NCBI GenBank assembly: GCA_030674185.1 | Contig: CM060307.1 | Span: 69,762,905-69,826,904, forward strand | Length of the DNA: 64,000 nt | Origin: Monoplex corrugatus | Lineage: Eukaryota; Mollusca; Gastropoda; Littorinimorpha; Ranellidae | Reading direction: 5' to 3' | Shown here: positions 1 through 29,819 of the stretch, piece after piece | How positions within the stretch are numbered: the first letter of the stretch is position 1 | How the letters are laid out: the number at the start of each line of letters is the position of its first letter | Notes under the pieces: model-generated | What the model saw: only the letters and a program-made list of their open reading frames with translations | Databases searched by the model: none | What the model was told of the DNA's origin: nothing | Translations under genes and position numbers: made by a program

Positions 1-61
1 CGAACGCTCGCGGCTGCGAGGAGCCCGGTTTTCTCACGTACCTCATTCATGACAGTTCAAG
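1..61 (+). other. DHX15: Possible upstream coding exon of DHX15 (truncated by window edge)
   Basis: A CpG-rich stretch ends in a good donor (CAAG then GTAAAC). Read so that two bases are left over at the donor, the frame is open across all 61 bases. It joins the first certain DHX15 exon in phase as HDSSRDRDDDRRDR, which suits the Arg/Asp-rich N-terminus of this family. No start codon or homology anchors it, so it could equally be 5' UTR. Confidence 0.3.
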
Positions 62-772
62 GTAAACACGTTAAAGGAAGAAGATACAATTGGTGTGTTT
101 GTCTGAAAATAATGCATAAATGTAGGGCCTGTAAGTATAAATCTGTCTTATATTACTCATTAGTATCATCATCATTGGGGTATCTTTATTGCTGTTATCA
201 TTATCAGGCCTAGGCTTATAGGGTTTTCCATCAGTAGTGATGACATGTATCTAATGTTAATTTTTTTTTGTCAGTTGTTTGTTATTTATCCTGCACAAGT
301 AATAATATTAAAGAAATAAAAGCGAACATCCCGAGCCTAAAGGCCTGGACTTGACCTCTGCTGAGAAGATACTTGACCTCTCAGGTCCTCTGCCGAGATG
401 TGCGGCTTCTCAGTTCTCTTCATGAAATCGTAGGGGCATGGCTTTCTGGGAGCGTGTGCAACCCAGGTGCTTCAGCAAAAGGCAGCACAGCAGGAAAGAA
501 CAGAAAGCCTGACGCCAGTCATGGAGTACAACATTGATAAAAAGAAGTTCTGTCATGTCCATGGTAATTTGGATTCATTTTCTTCTCTGAATTGCGCCAT
601 GACCATGATCTTTTGTCTTTGTCACACTCCTAGTCGCTTGAAATAGCGATGAGTCAGATGTGCTCACAAGTCAGCTGATTGATTGCTTCTTCCACCAGAA
701 AAATTGCGCATGCAATTGTAAAATTGATGAAATACGTTTTAAGTAAGTATGTATATTTCTGTTGACTTCAAG
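62..772 (+). other. Intron or upstream region of DHX15, nothing further recognised
   Basis: AT-rich sequence with no long ORF. The acceptor at its 3' end (cttcaag) precedes exon 773-888. A short ATG-initiated stretch at 522 ends at a possible donor, but its phase does not fit the next exon, so I did not use it. Confidence 0.4.
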
Positions 773-19534
<18,762 letters not shown>

Positions 19535-20314
19535 TTGATCTGTGAACACTGGGACCAAATCACAGCTTCTCTTCATTTCGTTTTGAGTTGTGTTGAAACT
19601 ATATTCATAGTCACGGACACTGTCATTTATTAGGCAAACTGCAAAATTTGTTAACTTTGATCGTAACTGCATTGCATCCTGTCATTGTCAGGCTGTGGTA
19701 TAGTTTGATCTACAACTGTAACAAAAACAGATAAAGCAAAACAGAACCTGTCACTGAGAGTAAAGGTACAGGAATTGTACATAAGTTTTCATCAGCAGAA
19801 ATAGGATGAGCAAGATGAAAACATTAAGCTGTTCATCAGAAATCAGAAAAGGTAATGTGCTGAAATGAAGGGACATGCTTCATCAAGAAGTTTTCACAGT
19901 TATCAGTTATGAGTTTTGTGGACGTCGAGATGTAGTTAAGAATTTCATGTGGTCAATATGCAAGCTGTTTTTGTGTGGTTGTCATGTGATGTCTTCTTTT
20001 ATGAAGTTCGGCATTTACTGATAGACATTACATTTGGTTGTTATTGAAGTTTCTTTACGTGTGTATCATATGATGCCTGCTTTTCTGAAGTTAGACATCC
20101 TCTGATACACATGTATTGTCTTGCAGCTGTTTTTAAGAAAACTTTGGTGTTCTTATTTGTATTAAAAAATGTATAGGAAAATATGAAAAAAAATCTAATC
20201 AGCTTGATATGTTTCGTTTGCAATGTCTGTTTTGAAAATGACAGGTACTTTCTTGTGTTTTAAGGTAATGGTCACTGAATGAATTGAATATATGGCTGTG
20301 CATGTGTGCGCGTG

Positions 20315-20351
<37 letters not shown>

Positions 20352-20610
20352 TTTATGTTGCTATGGTGACGTGGTACTTTTAACTGTGTGCTTCAGGGTT
20401 TTGTCCTAGATTTAGCATCCGTTTTCCCAGAACTGTGAATTAAAATCTTGTTTCCATTCACAACATTGGCCTGTGTACGAGTATTTTGTTTATTTGGAAA
20501 GAAGTCTCTGGGCATTTGTTTTCAAACCCTGTCCATCCTCCTCCCCCCAATCAATTATCTGCACAGTTATCTGTTGCAGAAGTTTGAATAAATGTACCAA
20601 GCTTGTTCCT
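19535..20610 (+). other. DHX15: DHX15 3' UTR with polyadenylation signal
   Basis: AT-rich, no ORF. A canonical AATAAA lies at 20587-20592, the most likely transcript end. A (GT)n tract sits at about 20318-20350. The long-TIR element copy begins just after the signal. Confidence 0.6.
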
Positions 20611-20629
20611 GTCTATGGTCTCTGAATTA

Positions 20630-21070
20630 AACACATTTTTAATAGCACATAACATAACCATACCTTACAAGTGCATTAGCTCAACTGATGCGACAGCCCA
20701 TTCTCTGCAAAATACTTGAGAAATCGGTGAAAGGATGTCCATCGCCAGGTGCTGCTGTCTTGTCCATCCCTTGATACCTGGTTTCATATCTTACAACTAG
20801 TTCCTGCGTACCTATCTCACTCTCCTCAAACTGGCAGTTGGCAACAGGTATTTCTGTTCTACTTACTTGACCAGAAGGATGGTCACTCAAGCCAGAACAG
20901 AATATAGGGATAGCGGTGGGCATGACTGTGGCACCTGACAGTGGACATCTTTCCACTGATTTCACAACCACATGGTCGATTATTTTGCAGATAGCATGGT
21001 CTCGTGCATTGAGCTAATGCACTTGTAAGATATGATTAGTATGTTTTATTAAAAGGGAATTTAAATTAAA
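20630..21070. mobile_element. Long-TIR DNA element, copy 2 (MITE-sized)
   Basis: Core termini CATACCTTACAAGTGC at 20659 and GCACTTGTAAGATATG ending at 21034, with similarity extending outward on both sides as in the 10.3 kb copy. The interior shares the phrase around 20790-20850 (ctcactctcctcaa, ctggcagttgg) with 11500-11560. It is about 375-440 bp, an internally deleted relative of copy 1. Confidence 0.65.
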
Positions 21071-21249
21071 ATCCAATGATGAATAGGTGGTGCATGTTTT
21101 TTTGTTTTTATTGTCAAAGGATGGTCTTTACCACACACAAGCTCCAGCCCTGTGCAACATTATGATAGCATCAGTTAAATTTGTTTAAAGTCCATGCAAC
21201 TGAACTGTGTCGATCCTTTTGTTATCCTTGATTGTCAGGTGTTTGATCA

Positions 21250-21890
21250 ACAGAGTTGAAGCTATAAAGTTTGGACTAATAATAAAGTATCAAACTGTTT
21301 CAATTAAGAAGGGAAATTGTCCAATGCTTAAAATTTAAATGCAATAAATATTGCAATTGTACATGGTCACCAAGTAAATGTAGACAACAAAACGGTCACT
21401 ATTTCAATATACTGAAACATCAAAACAAGACGTCAACATTGTCACATGCACACCATAAGCAGGATGTTACACAAGCTTACAATTTTTCAAAACAGAATGG
21501 AATGAACTTTATGCCTTCAGACGTACATCCACATGAAGACATGCGCACTCTGTGACATGAACATGACATCAGGCTGTCAGAGAGGTTTACAGACTAAACA
21601 ATTTGTGAATTTAACTTTTTGCCAAAATGCAAAGTGTGAAACATAATCTCCATTTAAAGATGATGTGATTGTAATCTTCAATTGGGTGGTAAAGGTATAA
21701 AGTTTGGACTAATAGTGAAGTATCAAACTGTTTCAATTAAGAAGGGAAATTGTCCAATGCTTAAAATTTACATGTTTACAATTTTTCAAAACAAAATGGA
21801 ATGAACTTTATGCCTTCAGACGTACATCCACATGAAGACATATGCATACTCTTGTGACATGAACATGACATCAGGCTGTCTTCATTCTGT
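21250..21890. repeat. Imperfect direct duplication downstream of DHX15
   Basis: Segment 21257-21337 recurs at 21690-21772, and 21478-21584 recurs at 21776-21885. The second copy lacks the intervening 140 bases. Arms are roughly 90-95% identical by eye. Function unknown. Confidence 0.8.
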
Positions 21891-22236
21891 GTAAGAAGCA
21901 TGGGCAACAACTATATATGCATTTAGCGCACAACGGGAATTCCTGTTCTTTCTAAGTTTGTAACTAAAGTAGATTGTGTTGAAGTGGAAGTCTCTTTTCC
22001 TTGCTATAAAGATTCTTTACTTTCATACGCTTGGAGCATTTTCAGAACAGCAAATATTCACATGTGGCTTTCTTCAAACTTAAAGAGGGTAAAACAGTGA
22101 GTCAGATGAGCACTCACAATGCTGACTTGAGAAACATTCTGAAGTGTTGGCCATTTCTAAGACTTGGAAAAAAAAAAAAAGAGAGAGAAGTGGGTGGATA
22201 ACAGTAACCTGCTTTCTGTACGGTTAATGTTACTTT

Positions 22237-22784
22237 CATGGGTGCAACTTTTTCCGTTTGACAACGGAATCCGTTTTTTCAAAAGCGTCAGAAACGGAAA
22301 ATCCGTTTTTTTGAAAAAATTGCTGAGCTGGGGTTGTTTTTGTTTTTTTGTTGTTGAAAAAATCGTTTATTGAACGTGAATGTTTCATGACGGTTACTCT
22401 CTGGTGTAGAAAGGAAAGCGGAACCTCGCATCAACTTCCGTGAAATTGCCACCATTTTCGAGCTTAGCATGTTGAGCAAACTTCACGTTGCCAGCGGTGA
22501 AAGAAGGCGAATATGTTGCCTTAATCGACGCAACTGTCAAGAATAAATGGCGTTTGGAATGGCTAGAGGAGAAAGATACAGACAAAGATAATTCCTGTCG
22601 CCTGTGGTGTGTGAAAAGCATCTGCTGTTTTTCTTGAATCTAATTGCAGGAGAAAGCTTAAAATTCAGTTTTATTTTTACAAAAGCTTCAGCGTCTGGGG
22701 GGCATAGCCCCCCCAGACCCCCCATACAAAGCACTGCCCCTGGATCCCTTTCCATTTTTTGACTTTTTCTAAGTTGCACTCTTG
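22237..22784. mobile_element. Short TIR element with GC hairpin (hAT-like?), copy 3
   Basis: Termini CATGGGTGCAACTTTTTC and the reverse complement of GAAAAAGTTGCACTCTTG-like sequence, flanked by the 6-bp direct repeat TACTTT (22231-22236 and 22785-22790). The hairpin GGGGGGCATAGCCCCCCC followed by AGACCCCCC lies at 22697-22724. Repeats of CGGAAAATCCGTTTTTT lie near the left end. Confidence 0.7.
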
Positions 22785-22912
22785 TACTTTAATGTAACAT
22801 TCTTGGCTAGGTTGTGACTTTGAAAAATGGCCCACACATATTCAAAGTTGAATCATGTTATGGCTTAACAACATCAACAAAAATGTATGAAGTGTTATTA
22901 AATATGTCTTCA

Positions 22913-22970
22913 ATCCTTTTACTCCCTCACTGTTGGAAGCTGGTGGATGGGGTGAGGGAGTCGAAGGGAT
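22913..22970. repeat. Short palindromic repeat, TTTGACTCCCTCACC type, copy 1
   Basis: Arms CCTTTTACTCCCTCAC and GGTGAGGGAGTCGAAGG pair as a hairpin around the loop GCTGGTGGATGG. It belongs to the same motif family as 24393-24441, 32575-32659 and 47770-47880. Confidence 0.6.
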
Positions 22971-23219
22971 AATAATCCTTTATGAATCACACACACATAT
23001 ACAAATACCCACATAAATTATAAATCTGAATAAATGTCCAGTTAGGTAAACACACAAATGCTACAATTCGGTATAAAACAGTCCACATAAGAATGGGAAA
23101 TGTAGATTAAAAAGATAATTAACACACTTCAGATTATGTAGAAACCAAAGTTCAGTTAACAGATTTCTGCAGTTTTGTAGGATTTTCATCATCTTCCATG
23201 TTGCAGGACCAGACTGTTG

Positions 23220-23400
23220 AAGAGCTGTGAATGTGCTGTGTTTTATTCCGAGCAGTGTTGTTTTCTTGGATGTGTATATGCATGTTTTTTGGCCCATACT
23301 GCAAATACATGTTGCTGCACACTTTGCATACTCCATCTTTGATGTGTGTGCATGCTGTGCTGTGTATTTTTGTGTTTTCATAAGTCACCTAACATTGACA
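23220..23400 (-). repeat. Repeat shared with 49550-49660
   Basis: The reverse complement of this stretch (including aagatggagtatgcaaagtg) resembles the + strand at 49560-49650 (aagatggagtatgtacagtg), including the following gaaaacat phrase. Family unknown. Confidence 0.4.
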
Positions 23401-23464
23401 TGGCTTACAGGATCTTTGATATGTGTGTTTGATATTCTTTGTATACCATTAAGGGAATTCAGGT

Positions 23465-23650
23465 ATTAGCAGTCTGCACACGAGTTTGCTAGTAGTTTTC
23501 TGGTGGTATCAAGTTCTTCCAGTACACTTTCATTAGTTCTTTTATCTGTCCATTTGACACATAGTCGTCTCCAATGAGGCCACATCTCTGCTGCCTCAAT
23601 TCTTCTGCAATCAGTTTTTCTGAGTCCAGACTTTGCAGCCCAAAATCATG
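23465..23650 (-). pseudogene. Non-LTR retrotransposon (RTE-like) ORF C-terminal fragment
   Basis: The minus strand reads KTDCRRIEAAEMWPHWRRL, then KWTDKRTNESVLEELDTTR. This is the region after the reverse transcriptase in RTE-type polyproteins (compare IEAAEMWFLRRMLRVPRTAK in the 44 kb copy). It is short and degenerate, and a different family from the RTE copies below. Confidence 0.6.
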
Positions 23651-24392
23651 ACTGACCAGATCAAACATTTTAAAAGTCTAATTTTCAGGCCATTTGGTAT
23701 GCCTCTATCATTCCAGACATTGTTGAACCAGTGTAACCAGAAACACAAAAATAGAAAGAGACCACACATTTTATTACAAAACAAGATGGGCGCAAAGTTT
23801 CCATCAAATGGTCTTTGTCAAGCACACAAAAGACAACAAAGAAACAAATACACAAAACTTGGAAGTTGGGGGGGTGGGGGTGGCGGAGATTGGCAACAGA
23901 TCTCAGATGTTTTGTTCAGCTGGAGAAAATAACAGATTGGAAACATTTGCACCCTTAATTATGAGGAAGGGTGGAACTCGGATCTGGCTGAAGTCTGACA
24001 TCCCAGCAATTAAGATATCACGTTCATCAAATAATTACTTTGATTAATGAGCATGACCAAGTTTTAGGATCATGGTTATCCCTCCAAACACAAAATGTGT
24101 CACCATTGATGTCATTGCTAGTAAAAACCTCAGTTTCAGTAAGAACTTGCATATGAGTGGGCATAACTCATGTTTGAGGTTTTATGGTGGCATTTGCAGG
24201 AGAAAAAAAAAGGAATGCTCAGTCATGTCTAGATAGTTTTACAGAACTGAGAAATCTATTGTGAGATCTGTTTTGGAATACAGATATGTATTTGAAGTAT
24301 ATTTCAAGACCTGCTTTGATAGAAAAAGAGAGAGACATATAGGCCTATATGCAAAGAACAGTTAATTCATAGTTAAAGTAACTAGAATTGTG

Positions 24393-24441
24393 TTAACCAT
24401 TTGACTCCCGCACCCTATCCACCAGCATCTTGAATTGTTAA
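24393..24441. repeat. TTAA-bounded mini-repeat, TTTGACTCCC type, copy 2
   Basis: 49 bases from TTAACCATTTGACTCCC to GAATTGTTAA with TTAA at both ends, containing CACCCTATCCACCAGC. It looks like a very short piggyBac-type derivative or a solo terminus. Confidence 0.45.
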
Positions 24442-24448
24442 CCATATT

Positions 24449-25569
24449 CATCATCATCAGGTGCCTTGCCGCATGGCGTTGGCGATTATGGACTTCCATC
24501 TGTCTCCATCTCTTGTTGCCTCAAGCATCTCTTCCACCCTCCTTGTCTTCAGCCACTCTGCAAGTCCGTCTAGTATTTTCTCCCTGGGTCTACCCGGTGC
24601 TCTCCTTCCCTCCAGCTTTCCCGTTGTGACCAGGTGTTCCAATCCCCCTTTCCTCATAAAATGGCCTATGGATATTGCCTGCCTTTTCCTAATCTTCCTT
24701 ATGAATGATCTACTTGTGTCTGCCTCCATCAAGACTGTCTCGTTTGTTTTCTTTGCTGTCCATGGAACTCTCAACATCCTTAGAAACCACATCTCGGCTG
24801 CTTCAATCTTGTTCTGGCTTTGCTTGTTGACTGTCCACGCCTTACAATCCTACAACAGTATTGGTTCTATATAGCATTCAAGAATTCTCTTCCTGATGTT
24901 AATTGATAAGCATTTGTTGGTAAAAATGCTTTCCATCTTCTTGAATGTTGTTTTGGCTTGGCCGATTCTGCTGGCTATTTCTAATGTGCATCTGCTGTCT
25001 GGTGAAATGATCAATCCCAGGTATTTAAATCTAGCAACCTGTCTCAAGGTTGTGCCGTTTGCTGTTATTTTGCATGAGGGGATTTCATGTTTTCTACTGA
25101 TCACCATACTTCAATCTTCCTGCTGTTTAGTTCCAACCCCTTACCTTTGCTTTCTATTTCGAGTATATTCACAAGGTTTGGTAGGGCCCTTTCACTTTCT
25201 GCAATTAGCACGGTGTCATCTGCATATCGAATGTTGTTTATCATTTTTCCTCCAACCTTTAATCCAGGGTCTTCCTCTAGGTTTCTCATGATGTTTTCGC
25301 TGTAGAGTGAAAACAGATCTGGTGACAAAACACAACCCTGTCTGACTCCTCTTTTGATGTTTTGGAAAGAGCTTATATCGTTTAAAAATCTCATTGCAGC
25401 TGTTTGTTCCCAATACATATTTCTGATTATTCATAGATCTTTTCCATCAATATTGAGTCTTTCTAGTTGGTTGATCAATTCTTCATGTCTTACCCGATCG
25501 AAAGCCTTGGTATAGTCAACAAAGCATAAATATAAATCCTTGTTCACCTCGATTGAACTGTCTATGATA
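24449..25569 (-). mobile_element. RTE-like LINE copy A, 3' part (split by the Tigger insertion)
   Basis: Minus strand. The (GAT)n 3' tail is at 24449. Reading inward come the C-terminal domain (GRRAPGRPREKILDGLAEW, CEAWTV-type region) and the reverse transcriptase with the YADDTVL catalytic box (about 25200-25250) and RQGCVLSPDLFSLYSE. Several frameshifts and a changed CEAWTV region show it is inactive. It breaks at TA 25568-25569 and resumes at 32254. Confidence 0.85.
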
Positions 25570-25765
25570 CAGTGAAACCCGGCTATATTGAAGTGGGCTA
25601 TATTGAAATCCCGGCTATATAGAAGAATTTTTCAGGTCCCGGCCGAAGCTCTACTTTTTTTTTGTTAAAAAATGTTGGCTACATTGAAGTCGGCTATATT
25701 GAAATCCCGGCTATATTGAACCAAAAATTCAGCCCACGGGACGTTTTTACCTGGCTATATTAAAT
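25570..25765. repeat. Tigger 5' TIR with iterated subterminal repeats
   Basis: About seven iterations of GGCTATATTGAA or close variants (for example GGCTACATTGAAG, GGCTATATAGAAG, GGCTATATTAAA) in under 200 bases. Similar units in inverse and direct order occupy the 3' end (29685-29819 and 32105-32251). They are the likely binding sites of the CENP-B-type HTH. Confidence 0.8.
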
Positions 25766-26046
25766 GTTTGCTCCAAAGATTTTTTTAAACTTTTTATTTT
25801 TAAGAACAATGACTGCGCGGGCGCCGAATGATATGACACGCCTCTGACAGCGCAATCAGTTGAGGAAGGGGAGAGGCCAGATCAGCATCAACTTTCGAGT
25901 CAGGAGGTCTCTGATAACAATTACGGTCTAACAATGCCGCGGGCCTCTGACAACCACGCCATGTAGTCTTGTGGTGCGTAGATCTCCCCGACTTAATTTC
26001 TCTTGTTCATGCGAGTACAGTAGTTTCCCTTTGTACACTAGCAAAA

Positions 26047-27008
26047 ATGGCTGCAAAACAAAAAAGGGTGAGTCTGACAATTAAAAGAAAAATCGAGCTT
26101 ATTCAGAAGCTGGAAACTGGCTGCAAAAAAAGAAAGGAAGTAGCTGAGGAATATGGAATTTCGGCAGGTTGTGTGATCAAGATTATGAAAGAAAAAGAAA
26201 CATTGAAAAGTCTTTACTACAGCGGAGAAATAGATCCAAAAATCCAGAGACCACATAGAGTAGCTCGACAGGAAGAAATAGAGCATGCACTTCTTCAGTG
26301 GTTCAAAGGTGCCAGGAGTAATGCCATTCCTATAAGTGGGCCTGTGCTGAAGACGAATGCTGAAGAGTTTGCAAGAAAACTCGGCTTAAATGACTGGGAG
26401 TGCACGAACGGTTGGCTTAGCCGATTCAACAAGCGACACAACATCAACTGCCGAAAAGTGTGCGGCGAACGTGAAAGCGTAGATGAAGTGTCCACAGATG
26501 CATGGGTTAGCGAAGTGCTGACCCCAACTCTTCAAAAGTATAAGGAGAAGGACATCTTCAACATGGATGAATGCGCTCTATTCTTCCGTATGCTGCCTGA
26601 TAGAACCTTTGAGTTCAAATCTAAGAAGTGCCATGGAGGAAAGCAGTCTAAGGAAAGAGTAACTGTGAGTCTTTGCTGTAACATGGACGGGTCAGAGAAA
26701 CAGTCGCTTTTGGTCATCGGGAAGTTTGCCAAACCCCGGTGCTTCAAAGGCATTGAGTTGCCACTTCGCTATACATCGAACAAGAAAGCCTGGATGACAT
26801 CCGACCTATTCGAGAAGTGGTTGCGCGATTTTGACCGGTCCATGGACAGTGCAAACCGAAAGGTCTTACTTGTGATCGACAATTGCACTGCTCATGTCAA
26901 AGTTCAAGGCCTCCTGGCAACAGAAGTGCTTTTCCTCCCACCAAATGCCACATCCAAACTCCAACCTTTGTACTGTGGTGTGATCAAGAATTTGAAATTC
27001 TTCTACAG
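26047..27008 (+). CDS. Tigger/pogo transposase, exon 1 (HTH-CENPB-DDE)
   Basis: Starts MAAKQKRVSLTIKRKIELIQ. Residues about 1-60 form the CENP-B N-terminal HTH and about 70-140 the CENPB-type HTH (WLSRFNKRHNI). The DDE_1 catalytic core follows: first Asp in FNMDECALFF, second Asp in LLVIDNCTAH. The third acidic residue, normally the D of LQP(L/M)D, reads Tyr in LQPLYCGVIKNLKFFYR, so the copy is probably catalytically dead. The frame ends in TGA inside a strong donor (CAG then GTGAGTACG), and splicing to 27405 keeps the frame. I chose ATG 26047 because family homology begins there, not at the upstream ATG 25969. Confidence 0.9.
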
Positions 27009-27014
27009 GTGAGT

Positions 27015-27081
<67 letters not shown>

Positions 27082-27293
27082 CTCTCTCTCTCTCTTTCCC
27101 TCTCTCACATACACACTCTCTCTCTCTCTCTCTCCACACACACACACACACACACACACTCACAATCACTCACAATCACTCACACATACACACTCTCACA
27201 CACATTTGAAATTCTTCTACAGGTGAGTACGTGTGTGTGTGTGTGTGCTCTTTCTCTCTCTTTCCCTCTCTCACGTACACACACATACACACA

Positions 27294-27353
<60 letters not shown>

Positions 27354-27404
27354 ATCACTCACACACTAGCACACAATTAAGGTTTGAAATTGGTATTTTT
27401 TCAG
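27009..27404 (+). repeat. Transposase intron made of microsatellites with a duplicated donor
   Basis: The intron runs from GTGAGTACG to ttttttcag. It consists of (GT)n, (CT)n and (CA)n blocks. At 27206-27233 the exon end plus donor (TTGAAATTCTTCTACAG then GTGAGTACGTG) is repeated, so there are two potential 5' splice sites separated by about 220 bp. Confidence 0.75.
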
Positions 27405-28794
27405 AACACGGATGCTCTCCAGGCTCATTCTTCACGTTGATTCAGGCCTGCCCTTGGGTGAGTTCAGCGTCACCCTCCTCGATGCCGTCAGGAACCTGAA
27501 GCACGCATGGGACAATGTCAGACCATCCACAGTCCGAAACTGTTTCCGGAAAGCAGGATTTAATCGAAGTGACCTTGATGAAGGAGAAGCCTGCACTGAG
27601 ATGCCATGCGACGTGGGAGCTGACATTGAGGCTGCTGACATGGAGCCGCTCCTGTTACGACTCTACAAGGAGCTGGATGTGTCCCTGGAAGAGTTTTGTG
27701 ACGTTGACAATGATGTTGCTACATGCGCGGTTCCTTCAACAGAAGACATCTTGTCCTCACTTAGCTCTACCAGAGGTGACACCGATGAGACCATCAACGA
27801 CAAAAACGACTCTGATGGGGATGACTGTGGGGAGCAACCTCCGTCTATCTCAAAGCTGGAGGCTTTGTCTGCTCTTTCAACTATTGAGCTGTATCTGTTG
27901 CAAACGGGAGCAAATGAAGAGATCAGAAGAGGACTTCAAAAATTCAGCGGTCAATTCGAACATTTGCTTCTAACAACTTCCACAATACAAAGCAGAATCA
28001 CAGATTTCTTTTCGTCACCATCAAAGCCTGAACAGGCAAGTCATTCATTCACTTGGAGCCATTCCACTTCTCCCCCCTCAACCAGTAAGGACACGCCTCG
28101 TCCGTCAACCAGTAAGGACACGCCTCGTCCGTCAGCCAGTAAGGACACGCCTCGTCCATCAACCAGCAAGGACATGCCTCGTCCGTCAACCAGTAAGGAC
28201 ACGCCTCGTCCGTCAACCAGTAAGGACACGCCTCGTCCATCAACCAGTAAGGGTTCCACCAGGCATACAACAGATGACTCTTTCGTGTTTTTTGACAATC
28301 TTGCAACACTGATCAAAGATGCATCATCCTACGAGGAACTTGAGAACATTGTTGCTGCAGAAACGCTTTCCTTGTTCGCACAAACGCCCATCACATACAA
28401 ACCATACCTGCCAGAAAAACCAAACGTGGACTATGTGTCCCTCGAGCTGTATCCTGATGATGCTTCGCAGTGTCTTCCAGTGCAGGTGCGTGGTGACGGA
28501 AATTGTCTGCCGCGGTGCGGGTCTCTCCTAGCATATGGAGATGAAGATCATCACACTGAGATGCGGGTCCGTATCATTTTTGAGATGGTTCAAAATTCAG
28601 ACCTGTATCTTTCTGATGATTTCCTTGCATCGGGGACGGATCTTCAGAATTTGGTGAAGACTTACATCTCATACTCAGACCAGACATTTTCCATCAACGT
28701 GACGGAAGAAGACATGAAAAACCTTTTTCAGAATGACGTGATGAACTGCCGATGCCCAGGAGCCTACATGAGTATGTGGGGAATCCATGGTTGA
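27405..28794 (+). CDS. Tigger transposase, exon 2: C-terminal DDE tail + PIP box + vertnin-like OTU domain
   Basis: After splicing, the frame reads FYR-TRMLSRLILHVDSGLP, then LLDAVRNLKHAWDNVRP and TVRNCFRKAGFN, the normal Tigger C-terminal region. Then come an acidic linker, QSRITDFF (a QxxIxxFF PCNA-interacting motif) at about 27990-28013, and a Ser/Pro repeat (TSKDTPRPS units). The OTU-like domain follows: VSLELYPDD, VRGDGNCLPRCGSLLAYGDE (D-G-N-C catalytic Cys) and MRVRIIFEMVQNSDLYL. In this copy a 1-base deletion (GGTTGAG against GGTTTGAG in the second copy) creates a stop at 28792-28794, removing the His-containing end of the OTU domain. Confidence 0.85.
28077..28252 (+). repeat. 27-bp coding minisatellite (TSKDTPRPS), copy 1
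   Basis: About 6.5 units of 27 bp encoding (S/T)SKDTPRPS within the linker between PIP box and OTU domain. The unit variants (TSKDMPRPS, ASKDTPRPS) occur in the same order at 30511-30686. Confidence 0.95.
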
Positions 28795-29499
28795 GTAGTG
28801 TACTGGGTGTGCCTGTCCAGTCTGTGTACCCACAGTATGGAGGTTTCATGTTAGAAAGGACCTCCATATGAGTTGTGCAGCCTCGCATCTGTCGACAAAG
28901 TGAGATCAACACTTCCCAGGAAAGCTTGCCGACTATCATGTGGACGTCCTGTCTGGGGAAAGACAAACCTGCGTCAACCTGGGTTCAACCACTTTGTGGT
29001 TTGTGTACCAACTTTTGAACCGCGTGTCTTGTCAGTGCTGATCCGAAACTTTCGGAAAGGGTTATCAACATAGCGTAATGGCATGATGGCCTTCTTGTGT
29101 TGTGTGTGTGTGTGTGTAGGGGTGGGTGGGTGGGTATTTTTTTCGTATTCGACATTGAACTTTTGAACAGCAGTTATGTAATTTTTTCTTGAAATGTTTA
29201 ATGTGTCTCGTATTCAGAGAGATCAGTTCAGTTTTCGCTTTTCAAGGATGCTACATTGCCTATGGAACAACTCCGTCGACGCGATACCACAGGTACAAAG
29301 GTCCAGACGATGCTGTCTTTTTTTTTTGCTTTCAGATACACCGGACATATGTCTTCTTTTTCATTAAAGTTTTAATCAAATGTTAATTTGGCGTCGGTCT
29401 GATAGTTTTGAATGGCTCTGTGTGTTTGTGTGTGTAAGGGAGGGGGGGGGCGTGCGTGTGGTGCCGTGGGGTGTAGTGTGTTGTTGTGTTGTGAGTGTG

Positions 29500-29524
29500 T
29501 GTCCGTGTGTGTGTGTGTTTTTGG

Positions 29525-29560
<36 letters not shown>

Positions 29561-29565
29561 CAGAA
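29500..29565. repeat. (GT)n in the Tigger 3' region, first copy
   Basis: GT-rich run that is longer in the second copy (about 31890-31999), where it contains extra CCGTGTGTGT units. Confidence 0.9.
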
Positions 29566-29819
29566 AAAAAAGCAAGGAGGGGTCGAAGAACAACAGCCAA
29601 CAGGTGAAAGATTAATGGGAATATATTCACATCAAACGCAATGTGTGGACACGGAAATAAGAAACCTATAGTGAAAAAAAAAGTTCGGTTAAAATTGAAT
29701 TTTTTGAAGGGGAAAAAGGAGGGGAATTCAATATAACCGAGAATTGGCTATATTGAAGTTCCGGCTATATTGAAGGTCTTCCCGGTCCCGTGCCACTTCA
29801 ATATAGCCGGGTTTCACTG

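Noticed and set aside
522..566. ATG-initiated stretch MEYNIDKKKFCHVH as a DHX15 start exon
   Set aside because: Its donor leaves one base, but the next exon needs two. No homology.
28077..28252. Regular 27-bp repeats considered as a CRISPR-like array
   Set aside because: Contiguous coding minisatellite without spacers, in a eukaryotic transposon.
28041..28316. Minus-strand repetitive frame (LLVDGRGVS units)
   Set aside because: Antisense shadow of the TSKDTPRPS minisatellite. The + strand frame is continuous with the transposase and OTU domain.
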